A stretch of 64,000 nucleotides of DNA from Bacteroidota bacterium. GTDB lineage: Bacteria; Bacteroidota; Bacteroidia; J057; JADKCL01. The stretch is taken from positions 124,001 to 188,000 of the forward strand of contig JADKCL010000008.1 of NCBI GenBank assembly GCA_016718825.1. The letters are read 5' to 3'. A model generated the notes under the pieces. The model saw only the letters and a program-made list of their open reading frames with translations, ran no database searches and was not told the DNA's origin. Made by a program: the position numbers and the translations under genes. Every line of letters starts with the position of its first letter. The stretch's first letter is position 1. Positions 30,301 through 38,322 of the stretch are shown one piece after another.

Positions 30301-30325
30301 GGGAATTCTGAAAGTGGACGAAGTT

Positions 30326-30811
30326 TCAATTGCAGCCGAATGCAGTGAACACCACCTGCCAAGGGAGGACGTCAGCAAAAAGCTTCCACAAAACTAAGTA
30401 AATCAAGGAAAGCAGCACAGAAAGCAAGTTCCCTATCAGGAAATAGTCTTTGGAAATTTTTTCACTATCGGTTTCTTTCAGGTCCTTTTGCAGAAAATGA
30501 GTTCCGAGTTTCAGCGCACTGAAAAGCGTTAGAACTTGATCGATCCCAGCTGCCAAACCAAGAAAAAGGACTAAACGCTCCAGAAGCCCCTTGAGACGTG
30601 CCTTCACCTCGCGCTGATGCGTTGCTTTTGCGGCATCTTCCTCAGGATCTTCTTGCTGCAGATCGTCTTGGACTTCTTCCTTTTCAGGTTGCATCGCAAC
30701 GATAGGTGGTAAATACCGACGCATGAGCCAAGGAAAAAGTAGCCAATTCGCCAGAATTTCACCAATACCGTAAATGATTGCGAATAGTAAAATAGGAATC
30801 AGACGGTCCAT
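30326..30811 (-). CDS. Membrane protein encoded with SatD, unknown
   Basis: 161 residues. Two N-terminal hydrophobic stretches (residues 4-32) are followed by an acidic, Gln-rich coil (EKEEVQDDLQQEDPEEDAAKATHQREV). Then come two further hydrophobic spans (about 78-98 and 126-148). The gene starts three bases after the satD stop, so the two are surely co-transcribed and probably act together. No family recognised. Confidence 0.65.
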   Translation of the reverse strand: MDRLIPILLFAIIYGIGEILANWLLFPWLMRRYLPPIVAMQPEKEEVQDDLQQEDPEEDAAKATHQREVKARLKGLLERLVLFLGLAAGIDQVLTLFSALKLGTHFLQKDLKETDSEKISKDYFLIGNLLSVLLSLIYLVLWKLFADVLPWQVVFTAFGCN

Positions 30812-30814
30812 TTT

Positions 30815-31525
30815 TTAGGTTGTGATCATTTGCAAAAGGTCTCTTTGGGCTAAATATTCTTTAAATCTAAGGCTTTTTTCCATTCGCCAAACATTTCCTC
30901 TGTCAGCATGAATCGATAGAGCAACAGCTTTGTAATCACCATTTTCGAGAAATAACGGAGCAAATTGCATGTGTTTTTCCTTTTCTTTCCAATGCTCGAG
31001 GAAACTGCCCCAAACGACCAAGGTCTTCTGTAACCGCATATCGAACAAGGGATCTCCCAAGTTGATATCGAATCTGAATTCGCTCTTGTTCAATAACTCC
31101 AGTCTTTTGCGCGCATTTGTAAGTCCAGAACCGACCATTGCATGTGCACGTTGATGGTGTATCGTCGAATCGATGGCTCCACGATACGCCACGTACCGCA
31201 GAAGAATGCTGGAATTTCGCCTGAGCAATGATTCTTCAAGATCGATAATAATTGCGATTAGTGACCTGATATCCTTGACAACGGCTTGAAACTCATCCCC
31301 CAAAGTTACCGTGAGCATGGAAACAAGTTCTTTTTCATGGCGACTGTTGACCTCTTCGACGACATCAAAGAAGATCTCCAGTTCAGCCTTCACCATCTTG
31401 CTGCTTCCAATTACGTCAGCCATCAAGATGATAAAGGTGTTTGAATGTGAATCCAATGTTGAATTCGGAGCAAGCAAAGGCAAAGATGATTGTTGACGCA
31501 AGGATGTATTTACCGTTCTTGACAT
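30815..31525 (-). CDS. SatD family protein
   Basis: 236 residues from ATG 31525; a TTG at 31534 is also in frame. The SatD-type core is visible: FIILMADVIGSSKM, a coil, then LTVTLGDEFQAVVKD, LLRYVAYRGAIDST and HAMVGSGLTNARKRLELL. SatD was named from a streptococcal acid-tolerance operon; its biochemical role is not established. The ADVIGS/GDEFQ arrangement recalls nucleotide-cyclase-like folds, but this is inference. It leads a tight operon with a membrane protein gene. The 5' region is occupied by five regularly spaced dyad sites. Confidence 0.7.
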   Translation of the reverse strand: MSRTVNTSLRQQSSLPLLAPNSTLDSHSNTFIILMADVIGSSKMVKAELEIFFDVVEEVNSRHEKELVSMLTVTLGDEFQAVVKDIRSLIAIIIDLEESLLRRNSSILLRYVAYRGAIDSTIHHQRAHAMVGSGLTNARKRLELLNKSEFRFDINLGDPLFDMRLQKTLVVWGSFLEHWKEKEKHMQFAPLFLENGDYKAVALSIHADRGNVWRMEKSLRFKEYLAQRDLLQMITT

Positions 31526-31543
31526 TTCCTTCAAATTGATTCA

Positions 31544-31676
31544 TTGTCCAAAAATGACAACTTGAACAAATATTGTAAAATATTGACAACAATTCAAGTT
31601 ATTGTGGTAAAATTACAATAAGACTATTTGTTGTAGAATGTTTACAACATAGTGATTTGTTGTAGAAATGTGACAA
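31544..31676. repeat. Five 17-bp dyad sites, TTGT-N9-ACAA, at an exact 29-bp period
   Basis: Sites start at 31544, 31573, 31602, 31631 and 31660; every one has TTGT, nine bases, then ACAA. Within the nine, the 4th base is always A and the 8th always T. The 12-bp spacers are unrelated to each other. The array fills the gap between folD and satD, starting 19 bases before the satD ATG. It is best read as an operator array for a dimeric regulator, possibly autoregulatory for satD. Confidence 0.8.
31567..31597 (-). promoter_or_regulatory. Possible satD promoter embedded in the dyad array
   Basis: On the minus strand, TTG (31597-31595), 20 bases, then AATATTTG (31574-31567). This is one mismatch to TAnnTTTG. 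It overlaps dyad site 2, so a bound regulator would block or touch polymerase. Confidence 0.3.
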
Positions 31677-31693
31677 TAGATATCTGCCTCCCC

Positions 31694-32575
31694 CTACCGC
31701 TCCAAATGCTCCAAATACAGCATCATCGTATTTTGCAACAAGGACGCAATGGTCATCGGACCCACGCCGCCAGGCACGGGCGTGATGTAGCTGCATTTGG
31801 GCGCAACGCCTTCAAAATCCACGTCGCCGACGATCTTGTGGCCCTTTTTTGCATTCGGATCAGCTACCCGGTTGATGCCTACGTCGATCACGACGGCACC
31901 CTCTTTGACCATGTCGGCCTTGATCAATCCGACGACACCCGTCGCCACAATCAAAATGTCGGCTTGACGCGTGAAATTGGCGAGCCCCTGCGTGTAAATG
32001 TGGCAGGTCGTCACGGTTGATCGCCCCGGATATGTGTCGCGGCCCATCAAAATGCTCATCGGCGAACCGACAATATTGCTGTTGCCGACCATCACCACGT
32101 GTTTGCCTTGGGTTTCGATCTTGTAACGTTTGAGTATCTCGAGAATACCCGCCGGCGTCGCCGGTAGCGGCGCATGCAGATTCTTGGCCATCCGCCCGAT
32201 GTTGATCGGGTGAAAGCCATCGACGTCCTTGAGCGGGGAAATCGTCTCGATCACCTTCGTCGCCGAAATCTGCTCCGGCAAGGGCAATTGCACCAAAATG
32301 CCGTCGACTTCAGGGTCTTCGTTGAGTGCTTGAAGTTTTTTAAGGAGGAATTTTTCGGAGAGGCTTGCATCATACCGCAGCTCAGTACTGCGGTAGCCGA
32401 CAAATTCGCAGGCGCGGACCTTGTTGGCGACGTAGGTCTGACTCGCAGGATTTTCGCCGACCAAGATCGCCACCAAATGTGGCGGACGTTGGCCATTGGC
32501 GATGTGTTTGGAGACTTCGGTGCGAAGTTCGTCCTTGATTGTTTCCGAAAGTGCTTTTCCGTCGAGCAAAATCAT
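31694..32575 (-). CDS. folD: Bifunctional methylenetetrahydrofolate dehydrogenase/cyclohydrolase
   Basis: 293 residues. FolD signatures are present: ASQTYVANKVRACEFVG with the catalytic Lys, VDGILVQLPLP, DGFHPINIGRM, VMVGNSNIVGSPM (NADP site) and PVPGGVGPMTIA near the end. It interconverts methylene-, methenyl- and formyl-tetrahydrofolate in the cytoplasm. The start is set by GGAGGA six bases before ATG 32575; the ATG at 32581 abuts this site and is less likely. It lies downstream of lepA, after a terminator. Confidence 0.95.
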   Translation of the reverse strand: MILLDGKALSETIKDELRTEVSKHIANGQRPPHLVAILVGENPASQTYVANKVRACEFVGYRSTELRYDASLSEKFLLKKLQALNEDPEVDGILVQLPLPEQISATKVIETISPLKDVDGFHPINIGRMAKNLHAPLPATPAGILEILKRYKIETQGKHVVMVGNSNIVGSPMSILMGRDTYPGRSTVTTCHIYTQGLANFTRQADILIVATGVVGLIKADMVKEGAVVIDVGINRVADPNAKKGHKIVGDVDFEGVAPKCSYITPVPGGVGPMTIASLLQNTMMLYLEHLER

Positions 32576-32581
32576 CGTCAT

Positions 32582-32587
32582 TCCTCC
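32582..32587 (-). promoter_or_regulatory. Shine-Dalgarno site that sets the folD start
   Basis: GGAGGA on the minus strand, six bases from ATG 32575. Strong SD sites are uncommon in Bacteroidota. Confidence 0.5.
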
Positions 32588-32596
32588 AATTTTTGA

Positions 32597-32626
32597 AAAC
32601 AAAAAAGCCGAGCGCTTGCCCGGCTT
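32597..32626 (-). terminator. Terminator of lepA
   Basis: On the minus strand, a 9-bp stem with one G-U (within 32605-32626, AAGCCGGGC/GCGCTCGGCTT side), a 4-base loop, and a T-rich tail into 32597. It sits 13 bases after the lepA stop. Confidence 0.8.
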
Positions 32627-32638
32627 CCTTGCCTGTTA

Positions 32639-34429
32639 TTAATCGAGTTTGAGCAGGGCCATGAAGGCGCTCTGTGGAATCTCCACGTTGCCGACTTGGC
32701 GCATGCGTTTCTTTCCTTTTTTCTGCTTTTCGAGCAGTTTCCGCTTCCGGCTGATGTCACCGCCGTAGCATTTGGCGGTCACGTCTTTCCTCAGGGCGGA
32801 GATGGTCTCACGTGAAATGATCTTGGCACCGATCGCCGCTTGAATGGCGATCATAAATTGTTGCCTTGGGATCAATTCCTTGAGCTTTTCGCAGATTTTT
32901 TTGCCCCAATCATAGGCACGGTCACGGTGAATGATCGCGCTCAAGGCATCGACCTGCTCGCCGTTGATCAAAATGTCCAATTTCACCAGCTTGCTTTCCC
33001 GGAACCCGATCAATTCGTAGTCAAAGGAAGCATAACCCTTGGAAATGGTTTTGAGACGGTCAAAAAAGTCGAAGACAACCTCTGCAAGCGGCAATTCGAA
33101 AATCAGCTCGACACGCGTGGGTGTGAGGTAGGTCTGATTTTTGAACAAGCCCCGTTTGTTGATGCAGAGCGTCATGATCGCGCCGATAAAATCTGCACGC
33201 GAGATGATCTGCGCCCGAATGATCGGTTCCTCCACCCAAGCGATGCGCGACGGATCGGGCAAATCGCTCGGACTGTTGATTTCCAGCTCGGTTTCATTGC
33301 TGAGATAGGCTTTGAATCCAACGTTGGGCACCGTGGTGATCACGGTCATGTTGAATTCCCGCTCCAAGCGCTCCTGCACGATCTCCATGTGGAGCATGCC
33401 GAGGAAACCCACACGGAATCCGAATCCCAAAGCTGCGGAAGTTTCCGGCTCCCAAACAAGCGCGGCATCGTTCAAAACGAGCTTCTCCAAGGAGCTGCGC
33501 AAATCTTCAAATTCCTCGGTATCAACTGGGTAAACCCCGGCAAAAACCATCGGTTTCACCTCTTTGAAACCTTCGACGGGCTGCAAAGCGGGATTTTCAA
33601 CGCCTGTGATGGTATCGCCAACGTGGATTTCACGCACGTTTTTGATGCCGGAAATCAGATAGCCGACGGACCCGCATTCGACGGAATCGCGGGGTTCCAT
33701 TTTGAGCTTGAGCACGCCGATTTCGTCGGCATGGTATTGGGCGTCGGTCTGATAGAACTTGACGTGCTGCATCTTGTGGATACTGCCATCCATGATGCGG
33801 AAGTAGACAATCGTGCCGCGGTATTGGTTGAAGACCGAGTCAAAAACAAGTGCCTTCAAAGGAGCATTGGGGTCGCCTTTCGGAGGAGAAATGCGTTCGA
33901 CAATCGCCTCAAGGATGTCCAGAATGCCCACGCCTTCCTTTGCGCTTGCCAAAATGACCTGTTCAGGCTTGACACCGACAAGGTCTACGATTTCGTCGCG
34001 TACTTCCTCGACCATCGCGCCGGGCAAGTCGATTTTGTTGATCACCGGGATGATCTCCAAATCGTGCTCCAATGCCAGGTAAAGGTTGGAAATTGTCTGA
34101 GCTTCAATGCCTTGTGCGGCATCGACGATCAGCAATGCGCCTTCGCAGGCGGCAATCGAACGGGAAACTTCGTAGCTGAAGTCCACGTGTCCGGGGGTAT
34201 CGATCAGGTTCAGGATGTACTTCTGCCCGTTTTGGGCGGTGTAGTTCATCTGAATGGCCTTGCTCTTGATCGTAATGCCTTTTTCGCGCTCGAGATCCAT
34301 GTCGTCGAGCACTTGGGCCTGCATTTCGCGGGAGGTGATGGTGCCTGTAAACTCCAACAACCTGTCTGCCAAGGTACTCTTACCGTGGTCGATGTGGGCG
34401 ATGATGCAGAAATTGCGAATTTTATCCAT
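32639..34429 (-). CDS. lepA: Elongation factor 4 (LepA) GTPase
   Basis: 596 residues, the usual LepA length. G motifs: AHIDHGKST, DTPGHVDF, NKIDLPGA and SAKEGVG. The LepA-specific C-terminal domain follows, ending with AKCYGGDISRKRKLLEKQKKGKKRM. EF4 acts on stalled or misarranged ribosomes and is membrane-associated under some conditions. Start and end agree with the family (MDKIRNFCIIAHIDHG). A terminator separates it from folD. Confidence 0.97.
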   Translation of the reverse strand: MDKIRNFCIIAHIDHGKSTLADRLLEFTGTITSREMQAQVLDDMDLEREKGITIKSKAIQMNYTAQNGQKYILNLIDTPGHVDFSYEVSRSIAACEGALLIVDAAQGIEAQTISNLYLALEHDLEIIPVINKIDLPGAMVEEVRDEIVDLVGVKPEQVILASAKEGVGILDILEAIVERISPPKGDPNAPLKALVFDSVFNQYRGTIVYFRIMDGSIHKMQHVKFYQTDAQYHADEIGVLKLKMEPRDSVECGSVGYLISGIKNVREIHVGDTITGVENPALQPVEGFKEVKPMVFAGVYPVDTEEFEDLRSSLEKLVLNDAALVWEPETSAALGFGFRVGFLGMLHMEIVQERLEREFNMTVITTVPNVGFKAYLSNETELEINSPSDLPDPSRIAWVEEPIIRAQIISRADFIGAIMTLCINKRGLFKNQTYLTPTRVELIFELPLAEVVFDFFDRLKTISKGYASFDYELIGFRESKLVKLDILINGEQVDALSAIIHRDRAYDWGKKICEKLKELIPRQQFMIAIQAAIGAKIISRETISALRKDVTAKCYGGDISRKRKLLEKQKKGKKRMRQVGNVEIPQSAFMALLKLD

Positions 34430-34510
34430 AAAAATAAATGCGGTTCAAAGCCCGAGGCTTTGTCGCTTCAAAATTACGCTTGTTGACCGTAGCCCCAAGC
34501 CTGTTGTAGA

Positions 34511-35884
34511 TTAATTCTTGTCGTTGCGCTTGAGACCGTACTTTTCAATCTTGTTGTAAAGGTGGCTGCGCTGAATGTCGATTTCCTCCGCCGTTTTGGT
34601 GATATTCCACTGATTGCGACGGAGTTTCTTCTCGATAAACTCCCTTTCGGCGTAGTCCTTGAAGTCTTGAAAGCGCTCGTACCGGTCAAAAATGCTTTCC
34701 TCGTTGCGCTTGTTTTTGCGGGGAACTGCAAACGTAATGACCTCTTGCTCTGTGATTTCGCCATCGCTCATGATCACGAGGCGCTCGATCACGTTGTGCA
34801 ATTCGCGGACGTTGCCGCGCCATTCGAGCTTCATCAGTTCCTCCATCGCCTTCTTGTTGACTTTCGGCGAATTGGGGACTTTGTATTCCTCGCAAATTTC
34901 CCTGAGGAATTGATCGACGAGTTGCGGGATATCTTCCTTGCGGTCCTTGAGCGAAGGCACGTGGATCAAAATGACGCTGAGGCGATGGTACAAGTCCTCG
35001 CGGAAGTTGCCTTCTTCGATTTCGCTGAGCAGATCCTTGTTGGTCGCTGCGATGATACGCACATCGACCGTGATGTCTTTGTCGCCGCCGACGCGGGTGA
35101 TTTTATGCTCTTGAAGGGCACGGAGCACCTTTGCCTGTGCCGAGAGGCTCATGTCGCCGATTTCATCGAGGAAAAGCGTGCCGCCATTGGCTTGCTCAAA
35201 CTTGCCGAGGCGTTGTTTGAGTGCGCCGGTGAAAGAGCCCTTTTCGTGGCCAAACAATTCGCTTTCAATCAATTCCGAAGGAATCGCAGCGCAGTTGACC
35301 TCCACAATCGGGCCACCGGCGCGGTTACTCTTTTCGTGGATCCATCGGGCGACAAGTTCCTTGCCGGTACCATTGGAGCCGGTCACGAGTACGCGAGCGT
35401 CGGTAGGGGCGACGCGCTCGATGGTTTCCTTGATCTTGGAAATGATGGGCGAGTCACCGGTGATTTCGCGGACTTTGGTGACTTTTCGCTTCAGAATACG
35501 GGTTTCCGTGACCAATTCGCTTTTGTCCATGGCATTGCGCACAGACACAAGGAGACGATTCAAATCCGGTGGCTTCTGAATGAAGTCGTACGCACCTTTT
35601 TTCGTGCATTCGACGGCCGTATCAATATTGGCGTGGCCCGAAATCATGATGAACTGCAATTCCGGGTTGTGCTTCAGTCCCAATTCGAGCACTTCTATGC
35701 CATCACGCTTGGGCATTTTGACATCGCAAAGGATCACATCCCATTCGTCGTCCTTGATCATTGCAAGGCCCTCCTCGCCGTCGGAGGCAGTTTCCACCTT
35801 GTAATCCTCGTATTCGAGGATGTCTTTCAAGGTGCTGCGGATGCTCTCCTCGTCATCGATGATTAATATTCTAGGCGATTTCAT
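34511..35884 (-). CDS. Sigma-54-dependent response regulator, NtrC family
   Basis: 457 residues from ATG 35884. Receiver domain: residues 1-120 with Asp10, Asp11, phospho-acceptor Asp54 (ILCDVKMP) and the Lys of FIQKPPD. AAA+ domain: Walker A GSNGTGKE, the sigma-54 contact loop as GSFTGA (a common variant of GAFTGA), and GTLFLDEIGDMS. C-terminal Fis-type helix-turn-helix: WNITKTAEEIDIQRSHLYNKI. It would activate sigma-54 promoters on phosphorylation; the cognate kinase is not nearby. The frame extends to 35932 but starts in the intergenic region. The last codons are 81 bp upstream of lepA. Confidence 0.93.
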   Translation of the reverse strand: MKSPRILIIDDEESIRSTLKDILEYEDYKVETASDGEEGLAMIKDDEWDVILCDVKMPKRDGIEVLELGLKHNPELQFIMISGHANIDTAVECTKKGAYDFIQKPPDLNRLLVSVRNAMDKSELVTETRILKRKVTKVREITGDSPIISKIKETIERVAPTDARVLVTGSNGTGKELVARWIHEKSNRAGGPIVEVNCAAIPSELIESELFGHEKGSFTGALKQRLGKFEQANGGTLFLDEIGDMSLSAQAKVLRALQEHKITRVGGDKDITVDVRIIAATNKDLLSEIEEGNFREDLYHRLSVILIHVPSLKDRKEDIPQLVDQFLREICEEYKVPNSPKVNKKAMEELMKLEWRGNVRELHNVIERLVIMSDGEITEQEVITFAVPRKNKRNEESIFDRYERFQDFKDYAEREFIEKKLRRNQWNITKTAEEIDIQRSHLYNKIEKYGLKRNDKN

Positions 35885-36127
35885 TGTCTTAATTTTGGGA
35901 CGAAAATTAGGGATTTGTCCACCGTTCTGCAAACAAAAATTGGATGGTTCCGATATCTAGCCCATCCACAGCCTAAATCCTTGCTAATGAATGTTCGGGA
36001 ATGGTTTTCGGCCGTATTGCCTGGTCGGCTGCGCCGCTTGGAATATCATTTGGGCGGCAACAGACCGCAGGACTTTTCAGAGTTTCCGTCCAAATTCCTA
36101 TCTTGATGCCTTCGAATAAAAATTTGC

Positions 36128-36811
36128 ATGAAAAGTAGTCCTTGGTTTTTGCATGTGCCCGGTTTGCTTTCCGGCCCGTTGCTCGCGCAGGTGCGTCAGG
36201 CGATGGAAACCGCTTCATTTGTCGATGGGCGAACGACTGCAGGCGGTGCAGCGGCGTTGGTGAAGCTCAACCTCCAAATGGCTGATAGTCCGATGAAACA
36301 GCAGCTCGATCAGCTGTTGCTGCAAGCAATCATGTCGGTGCCGGATGTGCATAAAGCTTTTTTTCCTACCAAGGTCTACGGTCTGATCTATGCGAAATAC
36401 AGCTCGGACATGACCTATGGCTGGCATTTGGACAGTCCGATCATGATGAGCAATCAGCCGATTCGCACGGACGTTGCCATGACGATTTTCATTTCCGATC
36501 CGGAGACCTATGAAGGCGGCGAACTTGAAGTTCAGGCCCCTGGCGCGCAAAGCAGCTGGAAATTACCTGCCGGCGACGCCATTTTTTATCCGGCGACGAC
36601 GGTGCATCGGGTTGCGCCTGTGACGAGCGGCGAGCGCCGCGTGGTGGTGACATGGATCCAAAGTGCGGTCAGGGAGCCGAGGCACCGGCAACTATTGTAT
36701 GATTTGAAGCTCGCGCACGAGCAAATGGAATTGCTGCCGGAAATGCAAGTGGCCGCCGAAAAGGTGCAACATGCCTTCAGCCACCTTTTGCGTGAATGGG
36801 CTGAGATTTAA
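36128..36811 (+). CDS. PKHD-type Fe(II)/2-oxoglutarate hydroxylase (PiuC/YbiX-like)
   Basis: 227 residues, the typical length of this family. Iron ligands His100-x-Asp102 (YGWHLDSPIM) and His160 (TTVHRVAPV), with Arg170 for 2-oxoglutarate (GERRVVVTWIQS). MTIFISDPETYEGGELEV is a family hallmark. Members are often tied to iron uptake; no TonB receptor is adjacent here. The start is the ATG at 36128. It ends four bases before the convergent lipoprotein gene. Confidence 0.9.
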   Translation: MKSSPWFLHVPGLLSGPLLAQVRQAMETASFVDGRTTAGGAAALVKLNLQMADSPMKQQLDQLLLQAIMSVPDVHKAFFPTKVYGLIYAKYSSDMTYGWHLDSPIMMSNQPIRTDVAMTIFISDPETYEGGELEVQAPGAQSSWKLPAGDAIFYPATTVHRVAPVTSGERRVVVTWIQSAVREPRHRQLLYDLKLAHEQMELLPEMQVAAEKVQHAFSHLLREWAEI

Positions 36812-36815
36812 GGAA

Positions 36816-37388
36816 TCAATCGCGGTATTTTACGATGCTGCCTTCATTGGAGGCGTCAGCACCTGCTTGTGTTCCAAGGACCGCACGCAGCGCAAAAGGA
36901 TAAGGGGCCTTGTTGCCTTGCTGTGATGCATTTCTCCCGGAGGCGGGCATGTCGGTGCCCCAATAGCCTGCGACCCAAAGGCTGCAAAGTCCGCCATTGG
37001 GGCAATATTGCCGCACACGGTCTTGCAGGCTTACGCCCAATGCGCTGTCTTCGAGCCACAATTCGATGCGGTCTGCTTTTGCGATCGACGGTTCCACTGC
37101 GATATATGCCTGACGATAGGCGCGGTCGTCATTCGGGAGCAATTCGATGACGATGGGTAGGCGCCACAGGCGACGGTTTCCGTTCGCATTTTTGGTTGTC
37201 AGCGCGGTCAGAAGGGCAGCTTTGGGCAAAATGGCTGGGCCATCTTTCCAGTTGTTGTCGTCAAATGGCGTCATGTTTCCTGGTTTCATGGATTCAGTGG
37301 TTGAAGCTGCCGGTGGAGTGCCGCGGTGGGTGCAACCCGCTGCAGTGAGCAAAACGATGAGGGCGATGGCAGGGAAATTCCGTTTCAT
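36816..37388 (-). CDS. Hypothetical lipoprotein, 190 aa
   Basis: The signal peptide ends in LTAAGC, with lipobox Cys19, so it is exported and lipid-anchored. The mature part starts with a Pro/Thr/Ser linker. A compact domain follows with RLWRLPIVIELLPNDDRAYRQAYIAVEPSIAKADRIELWLED and a Cys pair (QYCPNGGLC) that could form a disulfide. The end lists an AVLGTQAGADASNEGSIVKYRD sequence. No family recognised. It converges on the PKHD gene. Confidence 0.6.
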   Translation of the reverse strand: MKRNFPAIALIVLLTAAGCTHRGTPPAASTTESMKPGNMTPFDDNNWKDGPAILPKAALLTALTTKNANGNRRLWRLPIVIELLPNDDRAYRQAYIAVEPSIAKADRIELWLEDSALGVSLQDRVRQYCPNGGLCSLWVAGYWGTDMPASGRNASQQGNKAPYPFALRAVLGTQAGADASNEGSIVKYRD

Positions 37389-37424
37389 AGATCCAAATTA
37401 CGCACATTCGAAGTGAATCCAATG

Positions 37425-37460
37425 AAAAATGGCTGTCCACCGAAGCAGACAGCCATTTTT
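37425..37460 (-). terminator. Terminator of the beta-barrel gene (bidirectional stem)
   Basis: A perfect 13-bp stem (37425-37437 with 37448-37460) with A/T ends, AAAAATGGCTGTC/GACAGCCATTTTT. It lies 21 bases after the 37481 stop on the minus strand. Confidence 0.8.
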
Positions 37461-37480
37461 ACGTAAGGTTGAATCTAGAC

Positions 37481-38197
37481 TCAGAAGTAATAGCCGAGAT
37501 TCAATGAAATCGCATTCATTTTGGTGCGTTGATCGGGATCGCTAAACTTTTTGGTGGTGTAGCTCATCAAACCCCAATGGTAGGTAACGCCGAATTCAAG
37601 CATTCCCCAGTCAAATTGCCAATCGACACCTGCTCCTGGTGCAAATGAAGTGGTAAAGAGGCTGATTCCATCATTGTCGCGTGTTTCAAGATTTTGGGTG
37701 ATAGAAGGTGCGCCGCTAATGGAATCAATGACGATCACATCGCCGATGATCTTGTTTTGGACGTTGATTTCGGCATCCATACCAAACACGCCATAGATGA
37801 AGATGCCGTCTCCAATTTCAGGAGACCTGAATTTGAGACCGATCGGAACGATGACGGACGTGATTCCCAGTTTGGAATCCAAGGAGGTGAGTCTGCTGAT
37901 GGCACTGTCAAGGGTATAAGTGGTATTGATGCCCCTGGTTGCCAGTGTCACCCCCGTCTTGATGCCGATATTTTCGGAGAAGCCATAGGTAAAGGCAAAA
38001 TCAAAAGCGAAACCCAAAGCTGCTCTTGTATCAAGCCCAGCTGGCTTTGCCTTGGTGACTTTGTCGGTAATGTTGCCCCAGCTGATGAGCGGACTTGCGC
38101 GGAATCCAACCTTGGCACCCTCTTGCGCCATCACTTTGTTCACGCCCACGAGCCCAACCAGCAAAAACAATGTGCAGATGATTACTGTTCTTTTCAT
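37481..38197 (-). CDS. PorT-like outer-membrane beta-barrel protein
   Basis: 238 residues with a signal peptide (RTVIICTLFLLVGLVGVNKVMAQ). Alternating hydrophobic strands follow: GFAFDFAFTYGF, NIGIKTGVTLATRGI, SVIVPIGLKFRS, GIFIYGVFGM, LEFGVTYHWGLMSY and the final ISLNLGYYF with a terminal Phe, the outer-membrane barrel signal. This fits the PorT/OmpW-type family common in Bacteroidota. A specific role cannot be assigned. It is divergent from gldB. Confidence 0.75.
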   Translation of the reverse strand: MKRTVIICTLFLLVGLVGVNKVMAQEGAKVGFRASPLISWGNITDKVTKAKPAGLDTRAALGFAFDFAFTYGFSENIGIKTGVTLATRGINTTYTLDSAISRLTSLDSKLGITSVIVPIGLKFRSPEIGDGIFIYGVFGMDAEINVQNKIIGDVIVIDSISGAPSITQNLETRDNDGISLFTTSFAPGAGVDWQFDWGMLEFGVTYHWGLMSYTTKKFSDPDQRTKMNAISLNLGYYF

Positions 38198-38294
38198 ACT
38201 TTTCGGTAATAGTGTTACTAAAAACGTTTCGCCTTCCAGAACAAGAATCGTTCCAAAATGCCCTGCAATTCTAATGAATTAGCCCGAACATTCA

Positions 38295-38302
38295 TATTTT
38301 TG
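38295..38302 (+). promoter_or_regulatory. TAnnTTTG -7 box of gldB
   Basis: TATTTTTG, an exact consensus match, ending 20 bases before the ATG at 38323 and 8 before the ATG at 38311. This favours the downstream start. No good -33 element. Confidence 0.35.
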
Positions 38303-38322
38303 AGCGCAAAATGCCCTGTTTG

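Noticed and set aside
31544..31676. A short CRISPR array
   Set aside because: Only eight arm bases plus two inner bases are constant, spacers are 12 bp, and no cas genes are present.
32840..34486. A 548-codon plus-strand frame opposite lepA
   Set aside because: lepA is a complete, conserved GTPase; the opposite frame is a compositional shadow.
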